A stretch of DNA of 64,000 nucleotides from Marinomonas sp. CT5 (GTDB taxonomy: Bacteria; Pseudomonadota; Gammaproteobacteria; Pseudomonadales; Marinomonadaceae), in the NCBI RefSeq assembly GCF_018336975.1, contig NZ_CP025572.1, positions 4,415,294-4,479,293 on the forward strand, in the 5' to 3' direction. The translations under genes and the position numbers were made by a program. The notes beneath the pieces are model-generated. The model did not search any database, was not told the DNA's origin, and was given only the letters and a program-made list of their open reading frames with translations. Below are positions 31,701 through 41,119 of this stretch, piece by piece. Every line of letters starts with the position of its first letter. Position 1 is the stretch's first letter.

Positions 31701-32798
31701 GGAAGGATCGCCATTCGCAAGCACTGCGTATGAATCAAGCTCAATTATGACTTCTTGAATGGCTTTATCACCTAATGTAGCAATCCAACCAAGTAAGCCA
31801 CGTAATTCATCTCTAACAGTGTTATTTGGAGCAATAATAGGTAAGCATTGAGCGAAAGTTAAAGGGTCTGATGGGGTGGATATACGCTTAATTAAATAGT
31901 TCGCCGCACAATATTCAGTAACTATCTTGTGAACAGGTCTATGCTGGTCTGCATTGTCTCCGGGCTTAAAAAGACGAGTTGCTAAGATACCGCTAATATC
32001 GACATTATTAGAATTCAGTAATGAACCTGCCAACGGGTACATTCTGTTTTCGCTTGCTTCATTGATCCCAATGCCCTCAGCACCAGAGAGTAAAAGTTTT
32101 GCAAAAATTTCTGATGATAGGCTAACTTTTCTGTCATTTGAGAGCGAAGGGTTAGGCTTAGTGATTGTATTAGCTTCCTTTGCTAAATGCACAATAGCTT
32201 GAGTAAAAATGGAACGTTTATCTGTAAAATGTTCGTCGCTTTCAACATATGCATCTGCAAACATCTTGAGGAACTGTGGATTTGGAAGGAGTGGTTCCAA
32301 TGAGAACTTGGTAACTTCAGCTTGAAATTTTAAAAAATCATCTCTATTTGAATGGTGATTATAGATCTTACATTGCTCTGAATCATTAAACTCGTAAAGT
32401 CTAGCAACTAAGGGAACATAGCCGATAAACTCCTCGAAAATACTTGTGTCTGAATTGTTCCACTCACTGGATCTACTTGAAATGATTACTTTTGTTGGTT
32501 CCGACTTTTTAACATTAGAAAGTAGTTTATAAATAGCACTTTTATCAACCTTGGCCAACTCATCAAATGCATCGATAATCAGAGGTGTATCAACTTGATC
32601 TGCTCCCATATAACTAAATACACTTGCGGTTACCTCTCTGACACCTAGTTGTTTAGCTAGATTTTTCAAAAGCTCTGTTTTACCTGCCCCGGGTTCAGCC
32701 AAAATCACAATGTAATTGGAAGCACCTAGTAAGTCAGTTTCTGAGTATGTTATATCACCATTAAAGAGCTTGCGTTCTAGGTAAAAGGATTGGTCCAT
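28743..32798 (-). CDS. STAND/NACHT-like NTPase with C-terminal PD-(D/E)XK nuclease
   Basis: A 1351-aa protein. The N-terminal P-loop has Walker A AEPGAGKT (residues 34-41), Walker B LIIDAFDE (73-80) and a sensor-like VIISSRSSEW (~104-113), as in NACHT/STAND ATPases. A long helical-repeat region follows, with a Cys cluster CTCQKEVYECNC near residue 565 that could bind zinc. The last ~130 residues hold RIDITAAK and LLVIEAKGQWHIDL, the D and E-x-K of a Mrr-like nuclease (about residues 1245-1265). Such sensor-ATPase-effector proteins act against phages (Avs, bNACHT), but those usually carry the effector at the N-terminus. It is a single-gene unit next to the recombinase trio. Confidence 0.8.
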   Translation of the reverse strand: MDQSFYLERKLFNGDITYSETDLLGASNYIVILAEPGAGKTELLKNLAKQLGVREVTASVFSYMGADQVDTPLIIDAFDELAKVDKSAIYKLLSNVKKSEPTKVIISSRSSEWNNSDTSIFEEFIGYVPLVARLYEFNDSEQCKIYNHHSNRDDFLKFQAEVTKFSLEPLLPNPQFLKMFADAYVESDEHFTDKRSIFTQAIVHLAKEANTITKPNPSLSNDRKVSLSSEIFAKLLLSGAEGIGINEASENRMYPLAGSLLNSNNVDISGILATRLFKPGDNADQHRPVHKIVTEYCAANYLIKRISTPSDPLTFAQCLPIIAPNNTVRDELRGLLGWIATLGDKAIQEVIIELDSYAVLANGDPSQLEPSSKRLLLSKLKDMEAFDPYFRRSDLWRKFSVAGFFTQETMDEVKYIITNKSDGHLRCLLLELLAGSNAEKWLVKELRQLLLASNETKEVRILAMNCLLRVEVEDYNLRLDLQGLIIEASHASMHIAVKVIKELGPDTFSIDELKAFFLKCTDLYPNHMHGFDSSRERPYFVKLLIADLTLGAIECLLDTFSKNLVCTCQKEVYECNCKNGLSKIIGSMLDRYFELAEPPYNSLRVWEWIKNLHFPYQVNPIDIISVKVLRENIALRQEIIAHVFGKLTDREKIFQAKINKFSERYSHSGLCLTPDDHKFIVDLAFENDNCALWMSFMQRHNKHRAKEKLGPDYLRQHMRNQASKKHEFMMQWSLQNRLDAVFDKTHDRKWNSKHSRIMKRHNRKKTLLHAENIKYVQDNRDLVESGQHWSCLARFADLVLLRPEDIELEFGDETLVRNALRNCLDFIEPHVPSLQKLAEMQCASKGLVVETILFAACFEIMRDCGTLKGVKHPLLSALRTNLDMGYSAVDQSEKDALKAEVDRLIFPDTKSSEQFLRQYLEPQLAQPKCAHTEIYFLEYDEKFSSLRAKLSIEWLQRFIEIEHNALSSLFELAATYGKREELNNIIKIRCSEFLSKWPTVTDDEKFERRRKFWFIRAFYFLNLDIAQPYFDWLKPNKNSVLLLNEHSGRMNRRDYSYWPELTSSKVEMVLEAFFDKWPKTHLPSHFGTGSPAGETAYRFLTEIIWSIGNDSSDEAISVLNRLTSDPRFTDIHTVLKSIQAEQLRKKALRDFEPPTPDEIVDLLDNNAVVTVEGLRQKILQELISYQKYINGGEFNSRNRFYSKDKNRNHTRLGEVNSVEIIAERLQTILHPQGIIITSEHQTQNQNRIDITAAKMINGKRRLLVIEAKGQWHIDLYTAASTQLAERYSTHPDAEHQGIYLVIWFGADEKVAGRQLHGINNVQELKTSIEKTLPIELQGLIDVFVLDVSKPM

Positions 32799-33408
32799 AG
32801 AATAAAATACGCTCTTTTAGATAGTTATTAAGTTAGCCTGCTAAAAAGAAAGGTCTAAAGTGTAAGCTACAAGAGTTTCTAAAATGTCGCTGTTACCATA
32901 ATCACTGATTGGTTAAAGCTGGTCAATGAAAAGAAGAAAGAGCCAAATTTCGGAATATACGATCAAGTAGTGTCAGTTCACTCAACTTTCTTTACTTCAG
33001 AAAATTAGATATCTTCTGCTTCTATTAATGTGTTTACTTGTAGGGAAACGGCTTAAATTAATTGAGTCTTAAGAATGGAGTCGTCAGCTTTGGCGATAGC
33101 TTACTTTTCTGCGAGATCTAAAATTATCTGTTCGTCCGAGTATTTTTATTAAGACTTAAGCCACGATCTATCTCTTATTGCATCCGCAGGTAATGGATAC
33201 GGTGGCAATTGATGTACGATGAGTCTCTGCCTCTTGAATGTGCTTAGTTATGTAATTCTCTTCGTTGCAAGTTAGATGGTTTGAGGTTTAAAACATCAAA
33301 ACCAGAACGCCTAAGACTTGATTAAAGGCACCTGTTTAAAAAATCAGCATCTAATTTCATCACTTACTTAATGTATAGTGCGTGTATAGTTTTTCAATGA
33401 TGATTAAA
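32799..33408. other. Non-coding accessory edge between the NTPase gene and the ssb remnant
   Basis: About 600 bp with no convincing gene on either strand, tRNA or clear terminator. The promoter of the minus-strand NTPase gene should lie in its left part. The right part joins the truncated ssb gene at about 33,408 and so contains one boundary of the inserted or rearranged DNA. I see no obvious repeat there. Confidence 0.5.
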
Positions 33409-33435
33409 GATTACTTTATTTATTCCACGTGCCAT
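33400..33435 (-). pseudogene. ssb: ssb gene truncated after nine codons
   Basis: Behind the MFS gene the minus strand has GGAGAAGAACGTC, a good ribosome site, then ATG and the codons for MARGINKVI, the conserved start of single-stranded DNA-binding protein (MARGINKVILVGNLG in relatives). After the ninth codon the sequence becomes unrelated (FNHH and stop). In gammaproteobacteria ssb sits beside uvrA, so the position fits. The essential gene must therefore be complete elsewhere, or the array here reflects a duplication. Confidence 0.8.
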
Positions 33436-33474
33436 GACGTTCTTCTCCAACTAAAAGATAGAATAGTGTTTTGA

Positions 33475-34833
33475 TTAAAGACGCACTTGCGGTGCCAGAT
33501 GCACCAGAGCCTCTTTGTCTAATATTTTTTTATCGATTTTCAGATAAGCAGTTTGCTCATCTTTAAAAATTTGCATACCTTCCACTCCTTGGATTTCAGC
33601 AAGTTGATCCGCCAACTTTGATACATCTTCATCTGTCATATTAGGTAGACTAAACGCCAAACTGCTTAACTGGCGAGGTGCAGGCTGAGCAGCGCAAACT
33701 AAAGACCACGCCAAAAACACCACACCGACAACCCAAAAGACACCACCGTTTGTATGGTGTTGGAGCAACCATCCACCACCAACACCACCCAAAAATGATC
33801 CCATAAATTGATGGGTAGAAAATACCCCCATCGCGGTTCCACGATAACCTACTGGCGCCAACTTACTAATCAAAGAAGGTAATAAGGCTTCCAATGAGTT
33901 AAAACCTACAAAATAGACCCACAACAACGCCCCAAATACCCAAAGATAAGGAGCCCATTGCAAAAAGATCGAGCTTAAACCAAGCAAAATCATCACAGCG
34001 ATGAGCACGCTTTTGATCTTGCCTTTTGATTCAGCAATGATGACTAATGGTAGCATACCAACGAAAGCAAAACCCATGATCGCCAAGTACAACCAACTAT
34101 GCTGCGATAACGGTAAATTGAATTGTTGAATCAACTCATTTGGCACAGTCACAAATAAGGCGGTTAAGCTGGCATGCAACAACAAAACGCTTACATTCAA
34201 AAAACGCAACTTTGAATCCTTCAACACTAAACCTAAGGCTAAAATGCTGGGTGTCGTATCACGTCGAAATGTATGCTGGACGATATTAGGCACCGCAAAA
34301 ATGATCAAGCCAATACCGAGTAAAGATAACGCAAAAGATAGATAGAACAGGCCGGACAACCCTATCAAAGCAAAAATCCAAGGCCCCAATACCAAAGACA
34401 GCATGAAAGAAGCGCCAATACTCACTCCCACTAGAGCCATGGCTTTAGTACGGTTCTGCTCTCTAGTCACATCACTCAACAACGCCATCAAGGTACTAGC
34501 AATGGCTCCTGCGCCCTGAACAGCGCGCCCAACAATTAAGGTATTGATATCGCTCGCATTGGCACAAATTAAGCTACCTACAGCAAACAACAACAAGCCA
34601 ATGATAATAACGCGCTTACGGCCAATTTTATCTGACCACATCCCCATCGGGATCTGTAAACTCGCTTGGGTTAAACCATAAATACCGATGGCGGTGCCAA
34701 TCAAAGCTGCATCAGCGCCTATTAACCCATCCGCAGCAACACTGATTACTGGCATAATGAGAAATAAGCCCAACATTCTAAATAAATAAATCAGTGCTAA
34801 AGCAAGAACTGAACGACGTTCGAGTAGATCCAT
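33475..34833 (-). CDS. MFS transporter (YajR-like) with C-terminal soluble domain
   Basis: A 452-aa major facilitator with twelve predicted membrane segments and the family signature GMWSDKIGRKRVIIIGLLLF after helix 2. GRAVQGAGAIASTLMALLSD is the helix-4/5 motif. About 65 C-terminal residues (MTDEDVSKLADQLAEIQGVE, then MQIFKDEQTAYLKIDKK) form a ferredoxin-like domain, as in YajR. Its substrate is unknown. It is divergent from uvrA and followed after 39 nt by the truncated ssb. An MFS gene between uvrA and ssb is common in pseudomonads and relatives. Confidence 0.9.
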   Translation of the reverse strand: MDLLERRSVLALALIYLFRMLGLFLIMPVISVAADGLIGADAALIGTAIGIYGLTQASLQIPMGMWSDKIGRKRVIIIGLLLFAVGSLICANASDINTLIVGRAVQGAGAIASTLMALLSDVTREQNRTKAMALVGVSIGASFMLSLVLGPWIFALIGLSGLFYLSFALSLLGIGLIIFAVPNIVQHTFRRDTTPSILALGLVLKDSKLRFLNVSVLLLHASLTALFVTVPNELIQQFNLPLSQHSWLYLAIMGFAFVGMLPLVIIAESKGKIKSVLIAVMILLGLSSIFLQWAPYLWVFGALLWVYFVGFNSLEALLPSLISKLAPVGYRGTAMGVFSTHQFMGSFLGGVGGGWLLQHHTNGGVFWVVGVVFLAWSLVCAAQPAPRQLSSLAFSLPNMTDEDVSKLADQLAEIQGVEGMQIFKDEQTAYLKIDKKILDKEALVHLAPQVRL

Positions 34834-34917
34834 AAAGAGGTTTCAACCGCTTAACTTAGGTGGTTAAGAAAAAAGATCGCAATTTTACAAAAAATACCGT
34901 TGAAGCTCCATTTCAAC

Positions 34918-34937
34918 TACTGTAAAAATAGACAGTT
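34918..34937 (+). promoter_or_regulatory. LexA (SOS) box upstream of uvrA
   Basis: TACTGTAAAAATAGACAGTT contains CTGT-N8-ACAG, the invariant core of LexA boxes. It lies 52 nt before the uvrA start and in the divergent gap with the MFS gene. uvrA is a classical SOS gene, so this supports functional damage control. Confidence 0.9.
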
Positions 34938-34989
34938 ATTTCATTTACTAGCAGATTTTTTCTGTTGATCGACTTCACATTGGAGACTC

Positions 34990-37812
34990 ATGGATACCAT
35001 AACCATACGCGGGGCCCGCACTCACAATTTAAAAAATGTGAATTTAGACATCCCAAGAGACAAGCTTGTCGTGATTACAGGCCTATCCGGCTCAGGTAAA
35101 TCGTCACTTGCTTTTGACACATTGTATGCGGAAGGCCAACGTCGCTATGTAGAATCTCTCTCAACATACGCTAGACAATTTTTATCTATGATGGAAAAGC
35201 CGGACATAGATCACATCGAAGGGTTATCGCCTGCTATTTCCATTGAGCAAAAATCCACATCTCACAACCCAAGATCAACAGTGGGTACAATAACAGAAAT
35301 CTACGATTATCTGCGATTGTTATTTGCTCGAGCAGGACAACCACGTTGCCCAGATCACGGTGAACCATTAGAGGCGCAAACCATATCACAAATGGTCGAT
35401 AAAGTTATATCGCTACCAGAAGAAACCAAAATGATGCTTCTCGCCCCGATAGTGAAAGATCGCAAAGGCGAACACCTACATACCATTAGCGATTTACTGT
35501 CAAAAGGGTTCATTCGGGCACGAATCGATGGCCTTGTCGTCGATTTAGACGATGCACCAGCATTAGAAAAAAACAAAAAACATACCATCGAAGTCGTTAT
35601 TGATCGCTTTAAAGTCCGCTCGGACCTCCAATTGCGCTTAGCTGAGTCTTTTGACACTTGCCTTGGTTTATCCGACGGCATTGCAAAAGTCATCAACATG
35701 GACGATGAAAAAGAAGAGTATATTTTCTCCAGCAAATTCGCCTGTCCAGTCTGCGGATATAGCTTAACGGAATTAGAGCCTCGTCTCTTTTCATTTAACA
35801 ACCCCAATGGCGCATGTCAAACTTGCGATGGTCTTGGCACACACCAAATGTTTGACCCAGAAAGAATTATTCAAGATGAAACCTTAACGCTTGCTGAGGG
35901 CGCAATTCGAGGCTGGGGCAGACGCAGCATCTTTTATTATCAGCAGCTTAGCGCTTTGGCAAAGCACTACGGTTTTGATATTGAATCTAAATATAAAGAC
36001 ATCCCTGATGAATTCAAAAAGCGCATTTTACACGGCTCGGGAAAAGACAAGATAGACTTTGTTTATATTAATGAACGTGGCGATAAAATGACACGCTCTC
36101 ATGCATTTGAAGGTGTTATACCAAACTTACAACGTCGGTATCATGAAACAGAATCTGATAGTGTTCGCGATGACCTTTCACAATACATAAGCATTCAGCC
36201 TTGCCCTGACTGCCATGGATCCCGTCTTAATAGATCGGCTCGTAACGTATTTATTGCTGAACAAACACTGCCAGAGGTGGTGACTTATCCAATTGCCAAA
36301 TGTCTAGAATACTTTGAAACTCTAGAGCTACCTGGCGCTCGCGGCGAAATCGCTTCAAAGATTCTAAAAGAAATTCGTGATCGTCTAACGTTCCTAGTGA
36401 ATGTTGGTCTAGATTATTTAACCTTAGACCGTAAAGCAGACTCTCTTTCTGGTGGGGAAGCTCAGCGAATTCGTCTTGCCAGCCAGATTGGCGCGGGCTT
36501 AGTGGGCGTCATGTATATTCTTGATGAACCTTCCATTGGATTACATCAACGTGATAACGAAAGATTAATAGCAACACTGACCAGACTAAGAGATCTAGGC
36601 AATACCGTCATTGTGGTTGAGCATGACGAAGATGCTATTCGAGTAGCTGATTTTGTTGTCGATATTGGTCCAGGCGCAGGCGTACATGGCGGTCAAATTA
36701 TTGCTAGCGGAACACCGCAAGACATCATGAATTGCGAAGAATCCATTACTGGACAATTCCTAACTGGCAAACGAAAAATTGACATACCAAGTATTCGCCA
36801 CCCAGCAAAAGATAAACAGTACCTAAAACTTATCGGTGCTACCGGCAACAATCTAAATACCGTTGACCTTCACATTCCTGTTGGCGTAATGACCTGCATT
36901 ACAGGCGTATCAGGTTCCGGTAAATCGACATTAATAAATGGCACCCTGTACCCATTAGCCGCAACCGCTCTAAATGGAGCAACCACATTAAAAGCTGCAC
37001 CGCATGATCGCATTGAAGGCTTAGATTTATTCGACAAATGCGTAGATATTGATCAGAGCCCTATTGGACGAACACCAAGATCAAACCCAGCGACCTATAC
37101 TGGTATCTTTACCCCAATGAGAGAGCTGTTTTCAGCGACGCAAGAATCACGCTCCCGTGGCTATAAACCAGGACGATTCAGCTTTAACGTAAAAGGTGGC
37201 CGCTGTGAGGCCTGTCAAGGTGACGGCGTCATCAAAGTTGAAATGCATTTTTTGCCAGACATCTATGTCCCATGCGATACCTGCAAGGGTAAGCGTTACA
37301 ATCGTGAAACTCTCGAAATAACTTACAAGGGTAAAAACATTCACGAATGCCTTGAAATGACCATCGAAGATGCACGAGAGTTCTTTGATCCCGTTCCATC
37401 AATTGCCCGAAAATTACAAACCCTAATTGATGTGGGTTTAGGCTATATTCGTCTGGGACAAGCAGCCACGACACTCTCAGGTGGCGAAGCTCAGCGGGTT
37501 AAGTTAGCAAAAGAACTATCTAAGCGAGACACAGGTACAACACTGTATATTCTTGATGAGCCAACAACAGGCCTGCATTTTTCCGATATCGAACAACTAC
37601 TCAAGGTTCTTCACAGATTAAGGGATCATGGCAATACTGTGGTCGTTATTGAGCATAACCTTGATGTGATAAAAACGGCGGACTGGATAGTCGATTTAGG
37701 GCCCGAAGGGGGTAGTGGAGGAGGTTATATAATTGCCGAAGGTACTCCTGAAGATATCGCAGAATCAAAACAATCCCATACAGGTCGCTTCTTAAAACAA
37801 ATTTTTAATTGA
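34990..37812 (+). CDS. uvrA: Excinuclease ABC subunit A, UvrA
   Basis: A 940-aa UvrA (E. coli 940 aa), the damage-sensing ATPase of nucleotide excision repair. It starts with [20 protein letters not shown]. The first Walker A is GLSGSGKSS and the second GVSGSGKST near residue 640. The signatures are [16 protein letters not shown] and [16 protein letters not shown]. The zinc modules are CPVCGY...CQTCDG (~residues 253-280) and CEACQG...CDTCKG (~740-766). A LexA box precedes it and a terminator follows 20 nt after the stop. It is intact. Confidence 0.98.
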   Translation: MDTITIRGARTHNLKNVNLDIPRDKLVVITGLSGSGKSSLAFDTLYAEGQRRYVESLSTYARQFLSMMEKPDIDHIEGLSPAISIEQKSTSHNPRSTVGTITEIYDYLRLLFARAGQPRCPDHGEPLEAQTISQMVDKVISLPEETKMMLLAPIVKDRKGEHLHTISDLLSKGFIRARIDGLVVDLDDAPALEKNKKHTIEVVIDRFKVRSDLQLRLAESFDTCLGLSDGIAKVINMDDEKEEYIFSSKFACPVCGYSLTELEPRLFSFNNPNGACQTCDGLGTHQMFDPERIIQDETLTLAEGAIRGWGRRSIFYYQQLSALAKHYGFDIESKYKDIPDEFKKRILHGSGKDKIDFVYINERGDKMTRSHAFEGVIPNLQRRYHETESDSVRDDLSQYISIQPCPDCHGSRLNRSARNVFIAEQTLPEVVTYPIAKCLEYFETLELPGARGEIASKILKEIRDRLTFLVNVGLDYLTLDRKADSLSGGEAQRIRLASQIGAGLVGVMYILDEPSIGLHQRDNERLIATLTRLRDLGNTVIVVEHDEDAIRVADFVVDIGPGAGVHGGQIIASGTPQDIMNCEESITGQFLTGKRKIDIPSIRHPAKDKQYLKLIGATGNNLNTVDLHIPVGVMTCITGVSGSGKSTLINGTLYPLAATALNGATTLKAAPHDRIEGLDLFDKCVDIDQSPIGRTPRSNPATYTGIFTPMRELFSATQESRSRGYKPGRFSFNVKGGRCEACQGDGVIKVEMHFLPDIYVPCDTCKGKRYNRETLEITYKGKNIHECLEMTIEDAREFFDPVPSIARKLQTLIDVGLGYIRLGQAATTLSGGEAQRVKLAKELSKRDTGTTLYILDEPTTGLHFSDIEQLLKVLHRLRDHGNTVVVIEHNLDVIKTADWIVDLGPEGGSGGGYIIAEGTPEDIAESKQSHTGRFLKQIFN

Positions 37813-37832
37813 GTAGATGGTAAAACAACAAA

Positions 37833-37868
37833 AACACTTTAGAGACGACACCTTCCTAAAGTGTTTTT
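37833..37868 (+). terminator. Terminator of uvrA
   Basis: AACACTTTAG (37833-37842) pairs with CTAAAGTGTT (37856-37865), followed by a run of T. It directly follows the uvrA stop codon. Confidence 0.9.
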
Positions 37869-37898
37869 TTATAACTGAATATCAGATTAATTCTGCAC

Positions 37899-37937
37899 AA
37901 AAAAAGCCGAGCTAATATATTAGCTCGGCTTTTTTAT
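37899..37937. terminator. Bidirectional terminator at the end of the alpha operon
   Basis: AAAGCCGAGCTAATA and TATTAGCTCGGCTTT form a long near-perfect stem flanked by A on one side and T on the other. It therefore works in both directions. It lies between the convergent ends of uvrA and rplQ. Confidence 0.93.
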
Positions 37938-37949
37938 AACAAACTGATA

Positions 37950-38327
37950 TTACTCAGCGGCTTCTGTAACTGGACGATCGACCAATTCAACATAAGCCAT
38001 AGGTGCATTGTCACCTGCACGGAAGCCACATTTCAAAATGCGAACATATCCACCAGGACGAGCTTGGTAACGAGGACCAAGTTCAGAAAACAATTTACCT
38101 ACTGCATCTTTACTACGAGTACGAGCAAAGGCTAGGCGACGATTCGCAACAGAATCAACTTTCGCCAATGTGATCAAAGGCTCAGCAACACGACGCAATT
38201 CTTTCGCTTTCGGCAACGTAGTTTTAATAACTTCGTGTTCGAACAAAGAAGCAGCCATGTTTTTAAACATCGCTTTACGATGTGAGCTAGTACGGTTTAA
38301 GTGACGTCCACTCTTACGATGACGCAT
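37950..38327 (-). CDS. rplQ: 50S ribosomal protein L17
   Basis: A 125-aa L17 starting [20 protein letters not shown], the conserved N-terminus that lines the exit-tunnel region of the large subunit. [18 protein letters not shown] and the C-terminal [14 protein letters not shown] also match. The last gene of the alpha operon, 42 nt after rpoA and followed by a strong bidirectional terminator. Confidence 0.98.
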   Translation of the reverse strand: MRHRKSGRHLNRTSSHRKAMFKNMAASLFEHEVIKTTLPKAKELRRVAEPLITLAKVDSVANRRLAFARTRSKDAVGKLFSELGPRYQARPGGYVRILKCGFRAGDNAPMAYVELVDRPVTEAAE

Positions 38328-38369
38328 TTTACATTCCTTACCAAACTACGGTGGTCAGGGAACAATGAC

Positions 38370-39374
38370 CTAGCGAGCTAGAACTTTGCTATCGTCTTTC
38401 AAACTAGCCGGTGGCCAATTCTCTAAACGCATTCCCAAAGACAAACCACGCTGTGCTAAAACATCTTTGATTTCAGTTAACGACTTCTTACCTAGGTTAG
38501 GCGTCTTCAGAAGCTCAACCTCAGTACGTTGAATCAAATCACCGATGTAATAAATGTTCTCTGCTTTTAAACAGTTAGCACTGCGAACGGTCAATTCAAG
38601 ATCATCAACCGGGCGTAGCAAAATTGGATCAATCTCATCCTCTTCTTCCACAACAGGTGCTTCGCTCTCGCTTTCAAGGGCGACGAACACTGCAATTTGC
38701 TGTTGTAGGATAGTCGCTGCTCGACGAATTGCTTCTTCAGGGTCAATTGTACCGTTAGATTCGATATCTAAAACTAACTTATCTAAATCAGTACGCTGCT
38801 CTACACGAGCATTATCAACACTGTATGCAACACGGCGAACAGGGCTGAATGAGGCATCCAGCTGCAAGCGACCAATTGGACGAGTCTCATCGTCGCCAGC
38901 AACACGAGCATCAGCAGGCTCATAACCACGGCCACGTGCGACTTTGATTTGCATATTTAGTTCAGCAGTATCATCTAAGTGCGCAATAATATGATCCGGG
39001 TTAGCGATCTCTGCATCAGCAACTAACTGAATATCACCAGCTGTTACGATGCCAGGACCCTTTTTACTTAAAGTAAGGGTTGCTTCATCTTGCCCGTGTA
39101 GAGCGATCGCAACTCCTTTCAGGTTAAGAAGAATTTCAATTACATCTTCTTTCACCCCTTCGATTGCGCTGTATTCGTGTAATACACCGTCGATTTCGAC
39201 TTCAACAATCGCACAACCTGGCATTGAAGATAAAAGAATACGACGCAAAGCATTACCTAAAGTATGACCAAAACCACGCTCAAGTGGTTGCAGTGTTACT
39301 TTAGCTCGTGTTTTGCCAAGTTCTTGAACTTCAATGTTGCGTGGGGTTAACAATTCGCTCACTGAACGCTGCAT
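38370..39374 (-). CDS. rpoA: RNA polymerase alpha subunit
   Basis: A 334-aa alpha subunit. The N-terminal assembly domain has [27 protein letters not shown] sequence ([16 protein letters not shown]). An acidic linker ([10 protein letters not shown], about residue 240) follows. The C-terminal domain contains [17 protein letters not shown] and [16 protein letters not shown], which contact UP elements and activators. It lies between rpsD (33 nt) and rplQ (42 nt), the standard alpha-operon place. Confidence 0.99.
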   Translation of the reverse strand: MQRSVSELLTPRNIEVQELGKTRAKVTLQPLERGFGHTLGNALRRILLSSMPGCAIVEVEIDGVLHEYSAIEGVKEDVIEILLNLKGVAIALHGQDEATLTLSKKGPGIVTAGDIQLVADAEIANPDHIIAHLDDTAELNMQIKVARGRGYEPADARVAGDDETRPIGRLQLDASFSPVRRVAYSVDNARVEQRTDLDKLVLDIESNGTIDPEEAIRRAATILQQQIAVFVALESESEAPVVEEEDEIDPILLRPVDDLELTVRSANCLKAENIYYIGDLIQRTEVELLKTPNLGKKSLTEIKDVLAQRGLSLGMRLENWPPASLKDDSKVLAR

Positions 39375-39407
39375 AGATCCACCTATTTCTTAATCCCAAT
39401 CACCGAC

Positions 39408-40028
39408 TTACTTAGAGTAAAGTTCGACAATTAGGTTCTCATTAATTTCAGCTGATAAATCGGCACGCTCTGGAACAGCTTTGTAAGTTGCTTCCAGCTT
39501 AGTTGAATCAACTTCGATCCAATGGATCGGTGCACGACTTTTAGATAGCTCTAGTGCGCTTTGTACACGCAATTGCTTCTTAGCTTTTTCACGGATAGAT
39601 ACAACATCTCCAGCTTTTACTTGGTAAGATGGAATATTAACCGTAGCGCCATTTACTAGAATGCCTTTATGGCCTACTAACTGACGAGCTTCCGCACGTG
39701 TAGAACCAAAACCTGCGCGATATACAACGTTGTCTAAACGTGATTCCAAAAGTTGCAGAAGGTTTTCACCTGTTGCACCTTTAAGACGAGCGGCAGATTT
39801 GTAGTAATTACGGAATTGTTTTTCAAGAACACCGTACATACGACGTACTTTTTGTTTCTCACGTAATTGTAAGCCGTAATCAGAAAGACGACCGCGACGT
39901 GCACCGTGCACACCAGGGACTGTCTCTGCTTTACATTTCGACTCAAGAGCGCGTGAACCGCTCTTCAATTGCAAGTCGGTACCTTCACGACGAGACAACT
40001 TACAAGTTGGACCTATATAACGAGCCAT
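39408..40028 (-). CDS. rpsD: 30S ribosomal protein S4
   Basis: A 206-aa S4, a primary 16S rRNA binder and, in E. coli, the translational repressor of the alpha operon. It begins [18 protein letters not shown] and contains the S4 RNA-binding fold [20 protein letters not shown] followed by [13 protein letters not shown]. Length equals the E. coli protein. Gap to rpsK is 16 nt. Confidence 0.99.
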   Translation of the reverse strand: MARYIGPTCKLSRREGTDLQLKSGSRALESKCKAETVPGVHGARRGRLSDYGLQLREKQKVRRMYGVLEKQFRNYYKSAARLKGATGENLLQLLESRLDNVVYRAGFGSTRAEARQLVGHKGILVNGATVNIPSYQVKAGDVVSIREKAKKQLRVQSALELSKSRAPIHWIEVDSTKLEATYKAVPERADLSAEINENLIVELYSK

Positions 40029-40044
40029 GTATCTGTCTCCTCAA

Positions 40045-40437
40045 TTAAACGCGACGTTTCTTAGGTGGACGACAACCATTGTGTGGTATTGGCGTCACAT
40101 CTGTGATGTTATTGATACGCAAGCCCAATGCATTCAAAGCACGAACTGCGGACTCACGACCAGGACCAGGGCCCTTGATCATTACGTCAACGTTTTTAAG
40201 GCCGAACTCTTGTGCGACAGTACCGGCACGTTCCGCAGCTACTTGAGCAGCGAAAGGAGTACTTTTACGAGAACCGCGAAAACCAGAACCACCGGCTGTA
40301 GCCCAAGACAAAGCATTGCCTTGGCGGTCAGTGATAGTCACGATCGTGTTATTAAATGACGCGTGTACATGAGCAACACCGTCGACGACCGTCTTTTTGA
40401 CTTTTTTCTTGGTGTTGCGCGTAGCTGGCTTAGCCAT
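40045..40437 (-). CDS. rpsK: 30S ribosomal protein S11
   Basis: A 130-aa S11 of the small-subunit platform. Conserved parts are [39 protein letters not shown] and [19 protein letters not shown], ending in [13 protein letters not shown]. It lies between rpsM (65 nt) and rpsD (16 nt) in the alpha operon. Confidence 0.99.
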
Positions 40438-40502
40438 ATTGCACTTTCCTATTTAATGCTCAGCTCTAGCAAACTTAGTGGCTAGAGCGAAACGCGTTTA
40501 AA

Positions 40503-40859
40503 TTACTTACGAATAGGTTTACGAGGACCTTTTCGTGTACGAGCGTTCGTTTTGGTACGTTGACCACGAACAGGTAGGCTGCGGCGATGACGAATCCCGC
40601 GATTACAACCTAGGTCCATCAAACGTTTGATAGACATACTGACTTCACGACGCAAGTCACCCTCTACAGTATACTTACCAACTTCACCACGAAGTTCATC
40701 AAGGACATCATCACTTAATGAACCGATTTTCGCAGTTTCTGCAACACCTGTAGCAGCGCAGATAGCGCGTGAACGAGTGCGACCAATTCCGAAGATGTAA
40801 GTCAGAGAAATGACCGCATGTTTATTGTCAGGAATATTGACACCGGCTATACGAGCCAT
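40503..40859 (-). CDS. rpsM: 30S ribosomal protein S13
   Basis: A 118-aa S13 of the small-subunit head. It begins [20 protein letters not shown], with [15 protein letters not shown] next. It ends with the basic tail [19 protein letters not shown] then PRKPIRK. It is the first gene of the alpha operon and has its own promoter upstream (40926-40954). Confidence 0.99.
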   Translation of the reverse strand: MARIAGVNIPDNKHAVISLTYIFGIGRTRSRAICAATGVAETAKIGSLSDDVLDELRGEVGKYTVEGDLRREVSMSIKRLMDLGCNRGIRHRRSLPVRGQRTKTNARTRKGPRKPIRK

Positions 40860-40925
40860 TCACTTTACTCCGTTGTTATTGACGATTAGATTTTAATCAT
40901 CACTTTACTTTCATGAGGGCGGCTG

Positions 40926-40954
40926 ATTATGCCTATCTTTAGGACATAAATCAA
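40926..40954 (-). promoter_or_regulatory. Promoter and leader of the alpha operon
   Basis: On the minus strand TTGATT (40954-40949) and CATAAT (40931-40926) are 17 bp apart, a good sigma-70 promoter between rpmJ and rpsM. The ~60-nt leader before rpsM would be the place for S4-mediated translational control, which is known in E. coli; the RNA fold itself was not checked. Confidence 0.65.
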
Positions 40955-40986
40955 CCACCCTTTCCTATCATCGAGCGAAGTCGCAA

Positions 40987-41100
40987 TTAACCTTGACGCT
41001 GTTTGTGACGAGGCTCAATGCAAATCACTCGAACTGAACCGTTACGGCGAACGATTTTACAGTTACGACAGATTTTCTTTACAGATGCACGTACTTTCAT
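40987..41100 (-). CDS. rpmJ: 50S ribosomal protein L36 (zinc-binding form)
   Basis: A 37-aa L36, too short for simple gene scans: [20 protein letters not shown] then [17 protein letters not shown]. Zinc ligands are C11, C14, C27 and H32. It lies 19 nt after secY, the last gene of the spc operon. Confidence 0.97.
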   Translation of the reverse strand: MKVRASVKKICRNCKIVRRNGSVRVICIEPRHKQRQG

Positions 41101-41119
41101 GTTCAACTCCAACCAACGC

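Noticed and set aside
1..33430. tRNA genes as integration sites for the accessory region
   Set aside because: I scanned for T-loop (GGTTCGAATCC-like) and acceptor-stem patterns and saw none; the only clear boundary gene is ssb.
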